Assembly: GCF_017726655.1 (NCBI RefSeq)
Contig: NZ_CP072309.1
Location: 613,501-677,500, forward strand
Direction: 5' to 3'
Length of the DNA: 64,000 nt
Origin: Agrobacterium tumefaciens
GTDB lineage: Bacteria > Pseudomonadota > Alphaproteobacteria > Rhizobiales > Rhizobiaceae
Shown: positions 1 through 9,867 of the stretch, one piece after another
Layout: each line of letters starts with the position of its first letter
How positions within the stretch are numbered: position 1 is the stretch's first letter
The notes under the pieces: generated by a model
What the model saw: the letters and a program-made list of their open reading frames with translations, nothing else
Told to the model about the DNA's origin: nothing
The model's database searches: none
Program-made: the position numbers and the translations under genes

Positions 1-489
1 CTGCTGAACGGCTATTTCGACGCCATGTGCGACCCTATCGAGGAATTTGGCGGCGAAATCCTGAAATTCATGGGCGACGGGTTGCTTGCCATCTTCCCGC
101 TCAGTGACCCCAATGCCTGCGCGAACCTCCTGAAAGCCATCGCCAGCGCGCAGAAGAGCCTCGCCGCGCTTAATGAAATCAATCGGCGGAAAGGCCACGA
201 CCACCTCGGTTATGGCATCGGCGTGCATGTCGGCGACGTCATGTACGGCAATATCGGCTCCAAGACACGTCTTGATTTCACGGTCATCGGCCCAGCCGTC
301 AATATCGCATCGCGGCTTGAAACACTGACCAAGGAGACAGGGCGCAACGTGCTCTTTTCCGAGGAATTCGCCCGCATGGCCGGCCATAAGGAAAGGCTTG
401 AAAGCCTTGGCCCGTGGCTGCTGCGAGGCCTCGAGACACCCGTCGAAGTCTATGCTCTTTCACCGCACGCCGACGCGACATCCGACTGA
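1..489 (+). CDS. Class III adenylate/guanylate cyclase, C-terminal part (5' end outside window)
   Basis: The frame is open from base 1 and stops at 489, giving 162 residues of a longer protein. It matches the catalytic core of class III nucleotide cyclases, which make cAMP (or cGMP) from NTP. Visible motifs are the FMGDGLLAIF segment with the second metal-binding Asp (about residues 23-32) and the GIGVHVGDVMYGNIG glycine-rich stretch followed by DFTVIGPAVNIASRLE, which carries the purine- and ribose-contacting residues near the C-terminus. Rhizobia carry many such cyclases, usually with N-terminal sensor domains; which sensor is attached here cannot be seen. The next gene is 240 bases downstream and probably separate. 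Confidence 0.9.
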   Translation: MLNGYFDAMCDPIEEFGGEILKFMGDGLLAIFPLSDPNACANLLKAIASAQKSLAALNEINRRKGHDHLGYGIGVHVGDVMYGNIGSKTRLDFTVIGPAVNIASRLETLTKETGRNVLFSEEFARMAGHKERLESLGPWLLRGLETPVEVYALSPHADATSD

Positions 490-641
490 ACCCTTGCCCG
501 CCATTGACCTGAGGAAACCCGTGCTCGCCCGATCTGAGGCGAAGACGCTGCGTGGCTATCAGCGCGTGAACGTGCCTCGTCTGTCCGGTGTGCCCCACTG
601 TCAAAACGCTTGACACATCTGCGATGTCGAACTAGCAAAAT

Positions 642-655
642 AGAACATATATTCC
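642..655 (+). promoter_or_regulatory. IolR-like operator upstream of the inositol dehydrogenase gene
   Basis: The 14-base element reads AGAA-CATATA-TTCC, one mismatch from the GGAA-N6-TTCC palindrome that I recall being reported for the Sinorhizobium inositol repressor IolR. It lies 75 bases before the iolG-like start, a sensible place for a repressor. No iolR gene is in the window, so the assignment rests on motif and neighbour alone. Confidence 0.4.
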
Positions 656-729
656 ATATTGAAATGTCGCTTGCATTCATATTCTGTCTTTCCGGGAGTG
701 AGGGACGGGTATGAGAAACCGGAGGAAAG

Positions 730-1722
730 ATGGTTACGAAATTGGCACTGCTCGGCGCTGGACGGATAGGCAAGGTCCACGCCAAGGCGATCACGACCGA
801 TAGCCGGGCGCAACTGGTGGCCGTGGTTGACGCCATGCCCGGCGCTGCGGAAGCGATCGCCAAGGAAGCGCAGTGCAAGGTCAGCACGATTGATGAGGTT
901 CTGGCCGATAAGACGATCGACGCGGTCATCATCTGCACGCCCACCAATACCCACGCTGACCTGATCGAGCGCTTTGCGCGCGCCGGCAAGGCAATCTTCT
1001 GCGAAAAGCCCGTCGATCTCGATGTCGCCCGCGCGGAAGCCTGCGCCAAGGTGGTCGAAGAAACCGGCGCGAAAGTGATGCTTGGCTTCAACCGCCGCTT
1101 CGACCCGCATTTTCAGGCCGTTCACAAGGCCATCGAAGACGGCCGCATCGGCAAGGTGGAGATGGTCACCATTACCAGCCGCGACCCCGGCCCGCCGCCA
1201 GCCGAATATATCAAGGTTTCCGGCGGTATATTTCGCGACATGACGATCCACGATTTCGACATGGCCCGTTTCCTGCTGGGCGAAGAAGTGGAAAGCGTGT
1301 TCGCCACCGGCTCCGTTCTCGTTAATCCGGAGATCGGCGCACTCGGCGATTTCGATAGCGCCAGCATCATTCTGACGACGAAAAGCGGCAGACAGGCAAT
1401 CATCTCTAACTCTCGTCGCGCGACCTATGGTTACGACCAGCGCATCGAAGTGCACGGCTCGCTCGGTTCGGCAGCGGCCGAAAACCAGCGCCCGGTTTCC
1501 ATCGAGATCGCCAACGCGGACGGATACACCCGTCCACCGCTGCATGATTTCTTTATGACACGCTATACGGCTGCTTATGCCGCCGAAATCACCGCCTTCA
1601 TCGACAGCATCGAAAACAACGTCGCGCCCTCGCCCTCCATTGGGGACGGCCTGACCGCATTGAAACTCGCCGATGCCGCCCTGAAATCGGTGGCCTCGAA
1701 GGCAGCCGTGACGATTAGCTGA
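730..1722 (+). CDS. iolG: Inositol 2-dehydrogenase (Gfo/Idh/MocA family)
   Basis: This 330-residue cytoplasmic oxidoreductase should oxidise myo-inositol to 2-keto-myo-inositol with NAD, the first step of inositol catabolism. The N-terminal Rossmann motif GAGRIGKVHA is at residues 9-18. The family EKP signature is at 92-94, followed by the MTIHDFDMARFLLG segment that holds the catalytic Asp/His pair. Length is normal for IdhA/IolG. The start is ATG with a GGAGGAAAG ribosome site. It stands alone, unlinked to other iol genes, as is common for idhA in rhizobia. Other Gfo/Idh substrates (scyllo-inositol, other polyols) cannot be excluded, but the IolR-like site upstream supports inositol. Confidence 0.8.
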   Translation: MVTKLALLGAGRIGKVHAKAITTDSRAQLVAVVDAMPGAAEAIAKEAQCKVSTIDEVLADKTIDAVIICTPTNTHADLIERFARAGKAIFCEKPVDLDVARAEACAKVVEETGAKVMLGFNRRFDPHFQAVHKAIEDGRIGKVEMVTITSRDPGPPPAEYIKVSGGIFRDMTIHDFDMARFLLGEEVESVFATGSVLVNPEIGALGDFDSASIILTTKSGRQAIISNSRRATYGYDQRIEVHGSLGSAAAENQRPVSIEIANADGYTRPPLHDFFMTRYTAAYAAEITAFIDSIENNVAPSPSIGDGLTALKLADAALKSVASKAAVTIS

Positions 1723-1746
1723 GACCGTTCTCATCTTCAGCCCGGT

Positions 1747-1775
1747 TTTGTCCCGCGATTATTGAGCGGGACAAA
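1747..1775. repeat. Perfect 10-bp inverted repeat with 9-base spacer
   Basis: TTTGTCCCGC is followed after nine bases by its exact complement GCGGGACAAA, 24 bases after the iolG stop. The T-run is on the 5' side of the stem on both strands, so it does not look like a canonical intrinsic terminator. It could be a processing or pausing hairpin or a protein-binding dyad. The rest of 1776-2026 shows no gene. Confidence 0.5.
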
Positions 1776-2026
1776 CACAATATCCTTCCCCAGGTCGTCC
1801 GCCGAATTCGTCGTCGCTCTTAAAGCAGGCGAAAATGCGCAGATGACGCGTACAGCATCAGCCCAAGCCCGCAGATCGGCTTCTAAAAAGCCGACGCCCG
1901 CCCTTGCATGGCTGCCATTTGAAAAATAAGGTTGTCTGACAAGCTGGAGCCACTTCATATGGCGGGAGCCAGCCTCACCCATGCCTTATTCTCTTTTGCC
2001 GGCAATCGCCGGATAGCGATTTTCTG

Positions 2027-2908
2027 ATGCCATCAGCCAGGACCGGTTTTCTCTACGCGCTCGCTGCATTTACGATATTTGCAGCACAGGACGGCATATC
2101 GAAACATCTAGGAACGGCCTATCCTCCCGTTTTTATCGCCATGCTGCGATATTGGGCCTTCGCCCTGTTCGTTCTTCTGATCGCCGCAAGATCGGCAGGC
2201 GGCATCCGCGGAGCTGTCATGGCCAACCGCCCGTGGCTTCAGATCAGCCGCGGCGTGCTTCTTGCCGTCCAGATCGTTTTTTCGATCTTTTCATTTGCGA
2301 TTGTGGGCCTTGCTCACAGCCATTCTATCATTGCTTCAGCACCGCTCATCGTTGCAGCGCTTTCCGTGCCGCTGCTCGGTGAAAAGGTGGGGTGGCGGCG
2401 ATGGTGCGCAATTTTTGTCGGCTTCATCGGCGTTCTCGTCATTCTGAAACCGGATGGCGAAGGTTTCGACAAAACTCTCCTCATCACTTTCGTCGCGGCC
2501 TTCATGCTTGCGCTTTATGGCGTTCTGACGCGCCTCGGCAGCCGCAGCGATACGGCCATGACAAGTTTCTTCTATACGGGCGTGGCTGGCGCTGCAGCGC
2601 TGACGCTGGTTGGACCCTTTTATTGGGTCAATCTCGCGCCCTATGACTGGATCTGGATGCTGGCGCTCTGCCTCACCGGCATGAGCGGCCATTATTGCCT
2701 CATCAGAGCATTCGAACTTGCAGACGCCGCCTCCGTGCAGCCCTTTTCTTATTATCAGCTCGTGCTAGTCTCCATCATCGGAGTCGCTGTTTATGGAGAG
2801 GTCGTAACGCCGAACATGGTCATTGGAGCGGCAATCGTCATCGCCGCCGGCCTTTTCACCATCTGGCGTGAGCACGTGACCGGCAGGAAAGCCCGCCGGA
2901 AAGCTTGA
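2027..2908 (+). CDS. EamA/DMT-family permease
   Basis: A 293-residue membrane protein of the drug/metabolite transporter superfamily. It is hydrophobic throughout, with about ten predicted membrane segments arranged as two EamA repeats (roughly residues 8-140 and 150-285). The half-repeat ends of the family are visible: SVPLLGEKVGWRRW after the first and VYGEVVTPNMVIGAAIVIAAG near the end. Such proteins export or exchange small metabolites across the inner membrane; the substrate is not predictable. It ends 29 bases from the stop of the convergent ornithine cyclodeaminase gene and seems to be its own transcription unit. Confidence 0.85.
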   Translation: MPSARTGFLYALAAFTIFAAQDGISKHLGTAYPPVFIAMLRYWAFALFVLLIAARSAGGIRGAVMANRPWLQISRGVLLAVQIVFSIFSFAIVGLAHSHSIIASAPLIVAALSVPLLGEKVGWRRWCAIFVGFIGVLVILKPDGEGFDKTLLITFVAAFMLALYGVLTRLGSRSDTAMTSFFYTGVAGAAALTLVGPFYWVNLAPYDWIWMLALCLTGMSGHYCLIRAFELADAASVQPFSYYQLVLVSIIGVAVYGEVVTPNMVIGAAIVIAAGLFTIWREHVTGRKARRKA

Positions 2909-2937
2909 GTGTCTCGGCTCTCTCAATCACGTCCTGA

Positions 2938-3993
2938 TCAGACGAGAGCCGCCTCGCACCGCAGAAGCATGCCGTAGAGATCACGCGGCTCATCGGGGTC
3001 GGCCAGAAGATCGAGCTCCGTGTAGAGCCCAGTGTTTGGCAGTTTGGAGCGCACGTAACGTAGCGCGGAAAAATCCTCCGTCGCGAAACCAACGCTATCA
3101 AACAGCGTAATCTGTCGGTCCGTTGTCCGTCCTTCCGTCGTGCCGGCAATAACCTGCCAGAGTTCGGTGACGGGGTAGTCGGCCGGCAGTTGCTGGATTT
3201 CTCCTTCAATGCGCGTCTGCGGCGGATACTCAACAAAGATATCCGATCGCAGCAGAATGTCGCGGTGCAACTCCGTCTTGCCGGGGCAGTCGCCGCCAAC
3301 GGCATTGACGTGAACGCCGGGCCCGACCATGTTGTCGGTCAGGATCGTCGCATATTGCTTATCGGCCGTGACCGTCGTGATGATATCAGCCCCTTCCACC
3401 GCCTCCTGCGCGCTGTCGCAGATTTTGATGACAAAACCCTGACCAGCGAGGTTGCGGGCACATTTTTCGCTGGCGAACGGGTCGATGTCGTATAGCCGCA
3501 ACGTATCTATGCCGAGAATTGCCTTGAATGCACGCGCCTGAAATTCGCTCTGGGCGCCATTGCCGATGATTGCCATGGAGCGGGCGTTTTTACGCGCGAG
3601 ATACTTTGCTGCGACGGCGGAGGTTGCCGCAGTACGCAGTGCCGTCAGGATCGTCATCTCGGTCAGAAGCAGCGGATAACCGTTTCCGACATCGGAGAGC
3701 ACGCCAAAAGCCGTGACCGTCTGGCGACCTTCTTTCATGTTTTTCGGATGGCCGTTGACATATTTGAAACCATAGAGCGTGCCGTCGCTGGTCGGCATCA
3801 ACTCAATGACGCCTTCCTTCGAATGCGAAGCGATGCGCGGGGTCTTGTCGAAGCTTTCCCAGCGCTGAAAATCCTCCTCCACCACCTCGGCAAGCTCACG
3901 CAGGAACGTGTCGATGCCCACGCGCAGAACAAGCTTCATCATGTGATCAACGCTGACGAAGGGCACAATATTGAGGTTCGGTATGACTGTCAT
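2938..3993 (-). CDS. ocd: Ornithine cyclodeaminase
   Basis: This 351-residue protein should convert L-ornithine to L-proline and ammonia with NAD as a recycled cofactor. The OCD/mu-crystallin features are clear: VELMPTSDG-type substrate region at about 63-72, a conserved EMTILTALRTAATSA segment near 116-130, and the nucleotide-binding AIIGNGAQSEFQARAF at about 139-154. The NAVGGDCPGKTEL stretch near 235-247 contains the catalytic Asp. The start has a GGGAG ribosome site seven bases upstream. It lies 13 bases after the arginase stop, so the two form an operon that turns arginine into proline. Confidence 0.92.
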   Translation of the reverse strand: MTVIPNLNIVPFVSVDHMMKLVLRVGIDTFLRELAEVVEEDFQRWESFDKTPRIASHSKEGVIELMPTSDGTLYGFKYVNGHPKNMKEGRQTVTAFGVLSDVGNGYPLLLTEMTILTALRTAATSAVAAKYLARKNARSMAIIGNGAQSEFQARAFKAILGIDTLRLYDIDPFASEKCARNLAGQGFVIKICDSAQEAVEGADIITTVTADKQYATILTDNMVGPGVHVNAVGGDCPGKTELHRDILLRSDIFVEYPPQTRIEGEIQQLPADYPVTELWQVIAGTTEGRTTDRQITLFDSVGFATEDFSALRYVRSKLPNTGLYTELDLLADPDEPRDLYGMLLRCEAALV

Positions 3994-4006
3994 TCCATTC
4001 TCCCTC

Positions 4007-4927
4007 TCAACCCGCGCGCGTCGGGCGGTCCATGACGCGCTTGCCCATCAGGCTGGCCGCAAGGTCCACCATCAAGGTTGCAGTCCGGCCGCGCTCGTCG
4101 AGAAACGGGTTTAGTTCCACCAGATCGAGGCTGCAGACCAGCCCGCTATCATGCAGCATCTCCATCACCAGATGCGCTTCGCGAAATGTTGCGCCGCCCG
4201 GCACCGTCGTCCCGACAGCCGGTGCGATGGACGGCTCAAGAAAATCGACGTCGAGGCTGACATGCAAAAGCCCGTTTGCCGCCTGAACCTGCGCGAGAAA
4301 CGCGCGCAGCAGCACGGCGACGCCATGTTCATCGATCGAGCGCATGTCGTGAACGGTAATACCGCTCTGCTCCAGCGCCGCTCTTTCGGCGGGATCCACA
4401 CTGCGAATACCGATCATGCCGATATTGCCTTCCGGTACCGCGTGGGAGAGCGGCGGAAAATAGCCCGCAAAACCATCTCGCCCACTGAAATAAGCCACGG
4501 GTGTACCGTGCAGATTGCCGCTGCGTGTCGTTTCAAGCGTGTGATAGTCGGTATGGGCGTCGAGCCAGAGGACGAAAAACGGCCGACCACTCTCGGCCAC
4601 CCGCCGCGCCATGCCGGCGACCGTTCCCGCAGAAATCGCGTGATCCCCGCCGAGAAAGATCGGCACGGCGCCGGCACTTTCACGATAGGCAGCCTCCGTC
4701 AGCGCTTCCGTCCAGGCCACGGTTTCGGCCAGATGATGCACAGCCGGGTTTGGATGGGCAAAGTCTCGCAGCGGCGTGGGCGTCACATTGCCGGTATCGA
4801 CGACCTTGTGCCCAAGCTCTTCGAGAGCCCTGGCAAGCCCAGCGACGCGATAGGCGCTCGGTCCCATCTCGCAGCCCAATTGCCCTGCCCCGATCTGCAG
4901 TGGGGCCCCGACCAACCTGATTTCCAT
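4007..4927 (-). CDS. rocF: Arginase
   Basis: Arginase hydrolyses arginine to ornithine and urea, using a binuclear manganese centre. All ligand motifs are present: FLGGDHAIS, WLDAHTDYHT and SLDVDFLEP, with the C-terminal VELNP. I start at the ATG at 4927, preceded by GAGGACGGG, giving 306 residues, the usual family length. A GTG 39 bases further upstream would add 13 unconserved residues. It is the first gene of an arginase-ocd operon, as in the catabolic arc/ocd genes of Agrobacterium. The gene faces a divergent Lrp-type regulator that probably senses arginine or ornithine. Agmatinase is less likely given linkage to ocd. Confidence 0.92.
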   Translation of the reverse strand: MEIRLVGAPLQIGAGQLGCEMGPSAYRVAGLARALEELGHKVVDTGNVTPTPLRDFAHPNPAVHHLAETVAWTEALTEAAYRESAGAVPIFLGGDHAISAGTVAGMARRVAESGRPFFVLWLDAHTDYHTLETTRSGNLHGTPVAYFSGRDGFAGYFPPLSHAVPEGNIGMIGIRSVDPAERAALEQSGITVHDMRSIDEHGVAVLLRAFLAQVQAANGLLHVSLDVDFLEPSIAPAVGTTVPGGATFREAHLVMEMLHDSGLVCSLDLVELNPFLDERGRTATLMVDLAASLMGKRVMDRPTRAG

Positions 4928-5055
4928 CCCGTCCTCGCTATCTTGCTTTGAGGTCAAATTCACCACAGTGTTCTGGCGAAACGAATATCAAATATTGGCA
5001 ACATTATCGAAATAAGCTACCAATCTGATGAATTCTGTTTCCCAAACTGGTTATC

Positions 5056-5493
5056 ATGGACAATCTCGACGAAAGGCTCATCACGCTTTTGCGCCACAAT
5101 GGCAGGCGCAGCATTTCCGATCTGGCCATCGAGACGCAAACCTCGCGTGCGACGGTGCGCTCGCGTATCGAAAAGATGGAAAACGAAGGGACGATTATCG
5201 GGTACACTGTCATCCTGCGCGCCGACGCGGTGGAGGCGGCGATACGCGGAATCATGATGATCGAGATTGAAGGCCATGTGACAGACCGTGTCATCCGGAC
5301 GCTCGGTGGTTTTCCCGAGATTTCCGAGATCCACAGCACCAACGGCCGCTGGGACCTGATCGTGGAACTCAATGCCGCGACGCTCAGCGAATTCGACGCG
5401 GTCCTCCGCCGCATTCGCCTTGTGCCGGGCATCACCGGCAGCGAAACCAGTCTCCTCCTCTCCACCCCGCGCTCCACCCGTGCCCGCCTCTAA
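5056..5493 (+). CDS. Lrp/AsnC-family regulator of the arginase-ocd operon
   Basis: A 145-residue Lrp/AsnC protein. An N-terminal winged helix begins LDERLITLLRHNGRRSISDLAIETQTSRATVRSRIEKMENEGTI-like (residues 4-45), and a C-terminal ligand-binding RAM/AsnC domain follows, with the GRWDLIVEL segment at about 97-105. It is transcribed away from the arginase gene with 128 bases between the two start codons. That layout is typical of local activators responding to the pathway substrate. Regulation of rocF-ocd is inferred from the arrangement. Confidence 0.88.
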   Translation: MDNLDERLITLLRHNGRRSISDLAIETQTSRATVRSRIEKMENEGTIIGYTVILRADAVEAAIRGIMMIEIEGHVTDRVIRTLGGFPEISEIHSTNGRWDLIVELNAATLSEFDAVLRRIRLVPGITGSETSLLLSTPRSTRARL

Positions 5494-5613
5494 CCGCTTG
5501 ATTGAGGCAAAACCGGGATAAAACGCATTTTTCAATTTTTTCGGCTTGCGCCCCGGAATAAATCATCTATATGACGACCCACCAAAGCGAACGCGCCCCG
5601 CGCTTCAAGCTTT

Positions 5614-5687
5614 TGGGGAATAGTTCAATGGTAGAACAGCGGACTCTGACTCCGTCGATCTTGGTTCGAATCCAGGTTCCCCAGCCA
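5614..5687 (+). tRNA. tRNA-Gln (anticodon CUG)
   Basis: A 74-base cloverleaf with encoded CCA. The acceptor stem TGGGGAA pairs with TTCCCCA, the D-arm holds AGTTCAATGGTAGAAC, and the anticodon loop CTCTGAC gives CUG. The T-arm has GGTTCGAATCC. Discriminator base is G, as for tRNA-Gln. No integrated element or repeat of its 3' end is visible next to it. Confidence 0.97.
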
Positions 5688-5755
5688 ATCTCTTCAAACA
5701 AAATCTGCTTCTTATGATTTGACGCTTTTCAGCATGAAATCGTAATGACTTTCGA

Positions 5756-6742
5756 TCAAACACGATAGACAGCCGCTCCCCCGGTCATGCCCGCACCAGC
5801 CGCCGTCAAAAGCAGGGTTTCGCCTTCTGCGAAGGCGCGTTCCGCATTTGTGACGGAGAGGGAGAGCGGGATGGTTGCGGCGGAAGAGTTGCCAAAGGTT
5901 TCGATTGTGTGGACCGTTTTTTTTCTGTCGATGCCGAGATTGCCGCAGACGGCGTCGAACATGCGGGCATTGGCCTGATGTGGCACAAACCGGTCGATAT
6001 CGGCTGCGGCCATTGCGGCGTCGTGCAGCACCTTTTGCGAGGTCTGCGTCATCAGTGCCACAGCGCGGGAGAAAACCTCACGGCCGTCACGCATCGTCAT
6101 CAACGCGTCTTCTGCGGATGTGTCGCCAGAAAAGGGCTGGCTGCTTCCTCCCGCCGCTATCTGGATTAGATCGTAACCGCCACCATCCGCAACGAGATCG
6201 GCCGACAAAAGCCCGCGTTGCGGCTCGCTGGAGGGCTTGAGTACGACCGCACCGGCGGCATCGGCGAACAGGACGGCGCTCGCCCTTTCCGCCGGATTGA
6301 TGCGGCGGCTCAATATATTGGCAGCAACGATGAGGACAGAGCGGCCGTGAGTGCGGACAATGCCATCAGCAAGGGTGAGCGCATAAAGAAAGCCGGAACA
6401 GGCCCCGGCGAGATCGATCGCGCCGGATCGGGCAAGGCCCAGCCCGTGGGCAAGCAGCGGTGCCGAGGGTGGCAGAAGATGATCCGGCGTGGAAGTCGCA
6501 AGCAGCGTCAATGCGATGTCGTCGGAGGCGATTTCCGCATCTTCCAGCGCCATGCGGCCGGCTCCCGCCGCAAGGCCGCTAAGACTGTCGCCCTCTTGCG
6601 CCCAATAACGCGTACGGATGCCGGTGCGCCGCTCGATCCAGCCGGCTTCCAGCCCGAGACTCGCCTCTATCTCGGCATTGTCGACACATCGAGACGGAAC
6701 GGCATGACCAAAACCGGCCATGCGGGAAGAGCGGGTCTGCAT
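5756..6742 (-). CDS. bioZ: BioZ: beta-ketoacyl-ACP synthase III-like enzyme of biotin synthesis
   Basis: A 328-residue FabH-fold condensing enzyme with the catalytic triad visible: Cys in [12 protein letters not shown] (about residue 114), His in [11 protein letters not shown] (about 253) and Asn in [10 protein letters not shown] (about 285). It is the last gene of the biotin operon, 82 bases after bioA. In Agrobacterium BioZ has been shown to make the pimeloyl (C7) precursor by condensing a glutaryl thioester with malonyl-ACP, bypassing BioC/BioH. Position in the operon and absence of bioC/bioH nearby favour BioZ over housekeeping FabH. Confidence 0.92.
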   Translation of the reverse strand: MQTRSSRMAGFGHAVPSRCVDNAEIEASLGLEAGWIERRTGIRTRYWAQEGDSLSGLAAGAGRMALEDAEIASDDIALTLLATSTPDHLLPPSAPLLAHGLGLARSGAIDLAGACSGFLYALTLADGIVRTHGRSVLIVAANILSRRINPAERASAVLFADAAGAVVLKPSSEPQRGLLSADLVADGGGYDLIQIAAGGSSQPFSGDTSAEDALMTMRDGREVFSRAVALMTQTSQKVLHDAAMAAADIDRFVPHQANARMFDAVCGNLGIDRKKTVHTIETFGNSSAATIPLSLSVTNAERAFAEGETLLLTAAGAGMTGGAAVYRV

Positions 6743-6824
6743 TGTCAGGACTTTCGGAGACGGTTCTGGAACAGGCTAAACATCGACGCACCCTGTTTTC
6801 ACGCGGTGCCGAGCGAGCGCGATT

Positions 6825-8090
6825 TCATGCGGTTTCGGTAACGATCCCGGTCACCTCATCGATGGCGTCAAAAGCGTGCGCAATGTCTTCCAGCGTCGAA
6901 CAATAAGGCGGCATCAGATAAAGAACATTGCCGAGCGGGCGGATGACGAACCCGTGGTCTCGGAACAAATACCGCATGCGTGGCCCCGCCTCTGCAAGAT
7001 ACCCCCCCGCAGGAACCGCGAGGTCAAGGACAGCGATAGTCCCCATTTGCCTCACATCGGTGAAACGCCGGTCATGGGCAAATCGCTTGAGATTTACGCT
7101 GAGAGCCTGCTGCAACTGACCGATACGCTGCATCACCGGCTCATCCCGCCAGACGTCAAGATTAGCGACCGCGGCAGCGCAGGCGATCGGGTTAGCCGTA
7201 TAGGAACTGGAATGAAAAAAGGTCTTGCGCCGATCGGTCGAAAAATGCGCATCGAAGATTGCCGCGCTGCAGAGTGTCGCCGCAAGCGGTAGGGAACCGC
7301 CGGTCAGGCCCTTGGAGGTGCAGAGGATATCCGGCGAAATGCCTGCCTGCTCGCAGGCAAACAGGCTGCCGGTTCTTCCCCAACCCGTCATCACCTCGTC
7401 GGCGATGAGGAGGCAGCCGTGGCGTCTGGCGATCTCTCTCAGCCCCGCGAGAACATGCGGATTGTACATCTTCATGCCGCCCGCCCCGAGCACCAGCGGC
7501 TCTATCAGCAGCGCGGCAATACGACCTGAACGACAGAAGCTCTCGAACAAGTCGAGCGTATGTTGCCTATTGCCCGCTTCCGGAAAAGCCACCCGGTCGA
7601 CACCGAAGAGGAGCGGTTCATAAGCAGCATTGAACACGCCACGCTCGCCCGTGGACATGGTGCCGATGGTGTCGCCGTGATAGCCGTCCTCCATAACCAC
7701 GATACGGTCACGCTTTTCGCCGCAATTGTGGAAGTAGCCAAGCGCCATTTTAAGCGCCACCTCGACGGCCGTCGAGCCGCTATCGGAATAGAACACGTGG
7801 CTCAGTCCGGCAGGCGCAAGCTCGATCAGCCCGCGCGCCAGAGTTTCGGCGGGTTCGTGGGAGAATTCGGCAAAAATGACCTGATCAAAGGTTTCGGTGG
7901 CGGCGCGGATCGCCGCCATGATTGCCGGGTGCCGGTGACCGTGGGTGATGACCCACCAGGACGAGATGGCATCGAACAGCCGGTTGCCGTCCTCATCGGT
8001 CAAGAAGGCCCCTTCCGCTGATACGAGACGTTTCATCGGCGGTTCCAGACCATGCTGGGTGAAAGGGTGCCATACGGGAGAACGGCTCAT
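6825..8090 (-). CDS. bioA: Adenosylmethionine-8-amino-7-oxononanoate aminotransferase
   Basis: A 421-residue PLP-dependent class III aminotransferase that uses S-adenosylmethionine as amino donor to make 7,8-diaminopelargonate in biotin synthesis. Visible features are the N-terminal [26 protein letters not shown], the [15 protein letters not shown] phosphate-binding region, [16 protein letters not shown] and the lysine-bearing [16 protein letters not shown]. Length and motifs are typical of BioA. Its start overlaps the bioD stop by four bases, so translation is coupled. Confidence 0.97.
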   Translation of the reverse strand: MSRSPVWHPFTQHGLEPPMKRLVSAEGAFLTDEDGNRLFDAISSWWVITHGHRHPAIMAAIRAATETFDQVIFAEFSHEPAETLARGLIELAPAGLSHVFYSDSGSTAVEVALKMALGYFHNCGEKRDRIVVMEDGYHGDTIGTMSTGERGVFNAAYEPLLFGVDRVAFPEAGNRQHTLDLFESFCRSGRIAALLIEPLVLGAGGMKMYNPHVLAGLREIARRHGCLLIADEVMTGWGRTGSLFACEQAGISPDILCTSKGLTGGSLPLAATLCSAAIFDAHFSTDRRKTFFHSSSYTANPIACAAAVANLDVWRDEPVMQRIGQLQQALSVNLKRFAHDRRFTDVRQMGTIAVLDLAVPAGGYLAEAGPRMRYLFRDHGFVIRPLGNVLYLMPPYCSTLEDIAHAFDAIDEVTGIVTETA

Positions 8091-8725
8091 GCCGGCACCT
8101 CCCGAAAATCCGAAAGATTGAACTGGTCGGCGAATGCCTGATGCAGCGCCTGAGAAGTCATCTTTTCCAGATGCGGCAACCGACCGAGTTGCCGAACAGC
8201 GCCGAGACTGACGATGATTTCCTGGCTTTCCCTGTTCTCGTCGCCGATAAAAACCACGCCGTGCACGGGAATGGCGCGGTGCCGCAACGCATCAAGGGAG
8301 AGGAGTGTGTGGTTGATGGTGCCGAGCGACGTCCTTGCGCACAGGATAAGCGGAATTTGCCAGCGCGCGAAGATATCGGCAAAGACCACCCGTTCCGTCA
8401 GCGGTACCAGAAGCCCGCCCGCCCCTTCGATAACCAGCGGTCGGTCCGTCTGTGGGGGCAACAGCAGAGCCGGATTGATCATGATGTTCTCAAGGCGGGC
8501 AGACAGATGGGGCGAGGCTGGTAATTTCAAACGGTAAGCCTCCGGCAGGATGCGTGCCTGCGGTACACCAGCCAGCCGCTGCACCGTCTCGCTGTCCGTC
8601 TCCTCCTCCAGCCCGGATTGCACGGGCTTCCAGTAATGGGCTCGAAGGGCGTGGGTTAGCGCTGCTGCAAAAACCGTCTTGCCGATACCAGTATCGGTGC
8701 CGGAAACAACAAAGCGAGGGCTCAT
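8087..8725 (-). CDS. bioD: Dethiobiotin synthetase
   Basis: A 212-residue P-loop ligase that forms the ureido ring of dethiobiotin from diaminopelargonate, CO2 and ATP. The P-loop [15 protein letters not shown] is at residues 9-23; [15 protein letters not shown] follows with the substrate lysine, and [12 protein letters not shown] near 99-110 is diagnostic. Length is slightly below the E. coli enzyme but complete. It overlaps bioF upstream and bioA downstream by ATGA junctions. Confidence 0.96.
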   Translation of the reverse strand: MSPRFVVSGTDTGIGKTVFAAALTHALRAHYWKPVQSGLEEETDSETVQRLAGVPQARILPEAYRLKLPASPHLSARLENIMINPALLLPPQTDRPLVIEGAGGLLVPLTERVVFADIFARWQIPLILCARTSLGTINHTLLSLDALRHRAIPVHGVVFIGDENRESQEIIVSLGAVRQLGRLPHLEKMTSQALHQAFADQFNLSDFREVPA

Positions 8726-9867
8726 GCCGCTTCCTCCCGTAACGCCAGAGCAAGCAGTTCAGCCATAGCGGCGATCTCACTTTCATCGACGTTTAGCGTG
8801 ACGGCAATGCGCAGGCGCGCCGTTCCCTCTGGCACCGTGGGCGGGCGGATCGCCCGCACGTCGAAACCGCCCTGCTGCAGGCATGCGGCGATCCTGAGCG
8901 AGCGGGCATTGTCGCCGATCATAACCGGCAGTATCTGCGAGCCGCTGGGCGTTATGCCGAGCCGCCGCCGCAATTCCTCGCCAGCAAAACTTACGAGTTC
9001 CGCCAGCCGCAGGCGTCTCCAGGGTTCATCGGCGATCATGCGCAAGGATTCGCGCACCGCCGCTGCCATCAAAGGCGAAGGCGCGGTGGAGTAGATGAAA
9101 CCGCGGGCGCGATTGATGAGATAATCGGCGAAAACCGCTGGAAGACTTAACAGCGCGCCGGAAAGACCGAGCGCCTTTCCACAGGTGTGCAACGCCAGCA
9201 CATTACGGCGTCCTTCCAGTTCCGCGGCCAGACCACGTCCGTCGGGTCCGAAGACGCCGGTGGCGTGGGCCTCATCGACAACGAGAAAACCATCGTGTCT
9301 TTCGGCAAGATCGGCAAGCGCCACAAGGGGCGCGCGATCCCCATCCATGGAATACAGGCTTTCAACGGCGATCCATGGGCGGCCCCTGCCACCTTGCCCC
9401 CGCCAGCGGATGATTTCCCGTTCGAATGCCTCAACCTGATGATGCGGAACGGCAATCGCCTGCGCCTTGCCGGCCGTAATGCCATCATGGACGCTGGCAT
9501 GGATCAGGGCGTCGTAAAGGACGAGGTCCTGCCGCAGCGGCAATGTGGCGAACAGCGCAAGGTTGGCGGCAAAACCGCTGTTGAAATAGATCGCTTTTTC
9601 GCCGCCAAAGAAAGCAGCTGCTTCCAGCTCAAGGGCTTCATGTTCGCAGTGGTTTCCGCGCAGCAACCGCGAGCCACCGGCCCCCGCCGGTACGCCCATC
9701 TCCATCGCGTCGGCAAAAGCGGCCTTCAGCCGTGGTGCGGATGCAAGGCCAAGATAGTCGTTTGAGGTGAAATCGACCCCTTGCCGGGGAGCGAGTGCGC
9801 GCAGCCGCGATTTCCGCTCCAACCCAGCGAGCTTCGCCTCGTACTGGGAAAACACTGTGAGGTTCAC
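8722..9867 (-). CDS. bioF: 8-amino-7-oxononanoate synthase
   Basis: A 381-residue PLP enzyme of the alpha-oxoamine synthase family that condenses pimeloyl-ACP/CoA with alanine in biotin synthesis. Seen are [67 protein letters not shown], and [13 protein letters not shown] with the Schiff-base lysine. Its start and stop overlap its neighbours by four bases each, so bioB, bioF, bioD and bioA are translationally coupled. Confidence 0.96.
   Translation of the reverse strand: MNLTVFSQYEAKLAGLERKSRLRALAPRQGVDFTSNDYLGLASAPRLKAAFADAMEMGVPAGAGGSRLLRGNHCEHEALELEAAAFFGGEKAIYFNSGFAANLALFATLPLRQDLVLYDALIHASVHDGITAGKAQAIAVPHHQVEAFEREIIRWRGQGGRGRPWIAVESLYSMDGDRAPLVALADLAERHDGFLVVDEAHATGVFGPDGRGLAAELEGRRNVLALHTCGKALGLSGALLSLPAVFADYLINRARGFIYSTAPSPLMAAAVRESLRMIADEPWRRLRLAELVSFAGEELRRRLGITPSGSQILPVMIGDNARSLRIAACLQQGGFDVRAIRPPTVPEGTARLRIAVTLNVDESEIAAMAELLALALREEAA

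Noticed and set aside
601..1734. 377-residue minus-strand frame
   Set aside because: Antisense shadow of the inositol dehydrogenase gene, no motif.
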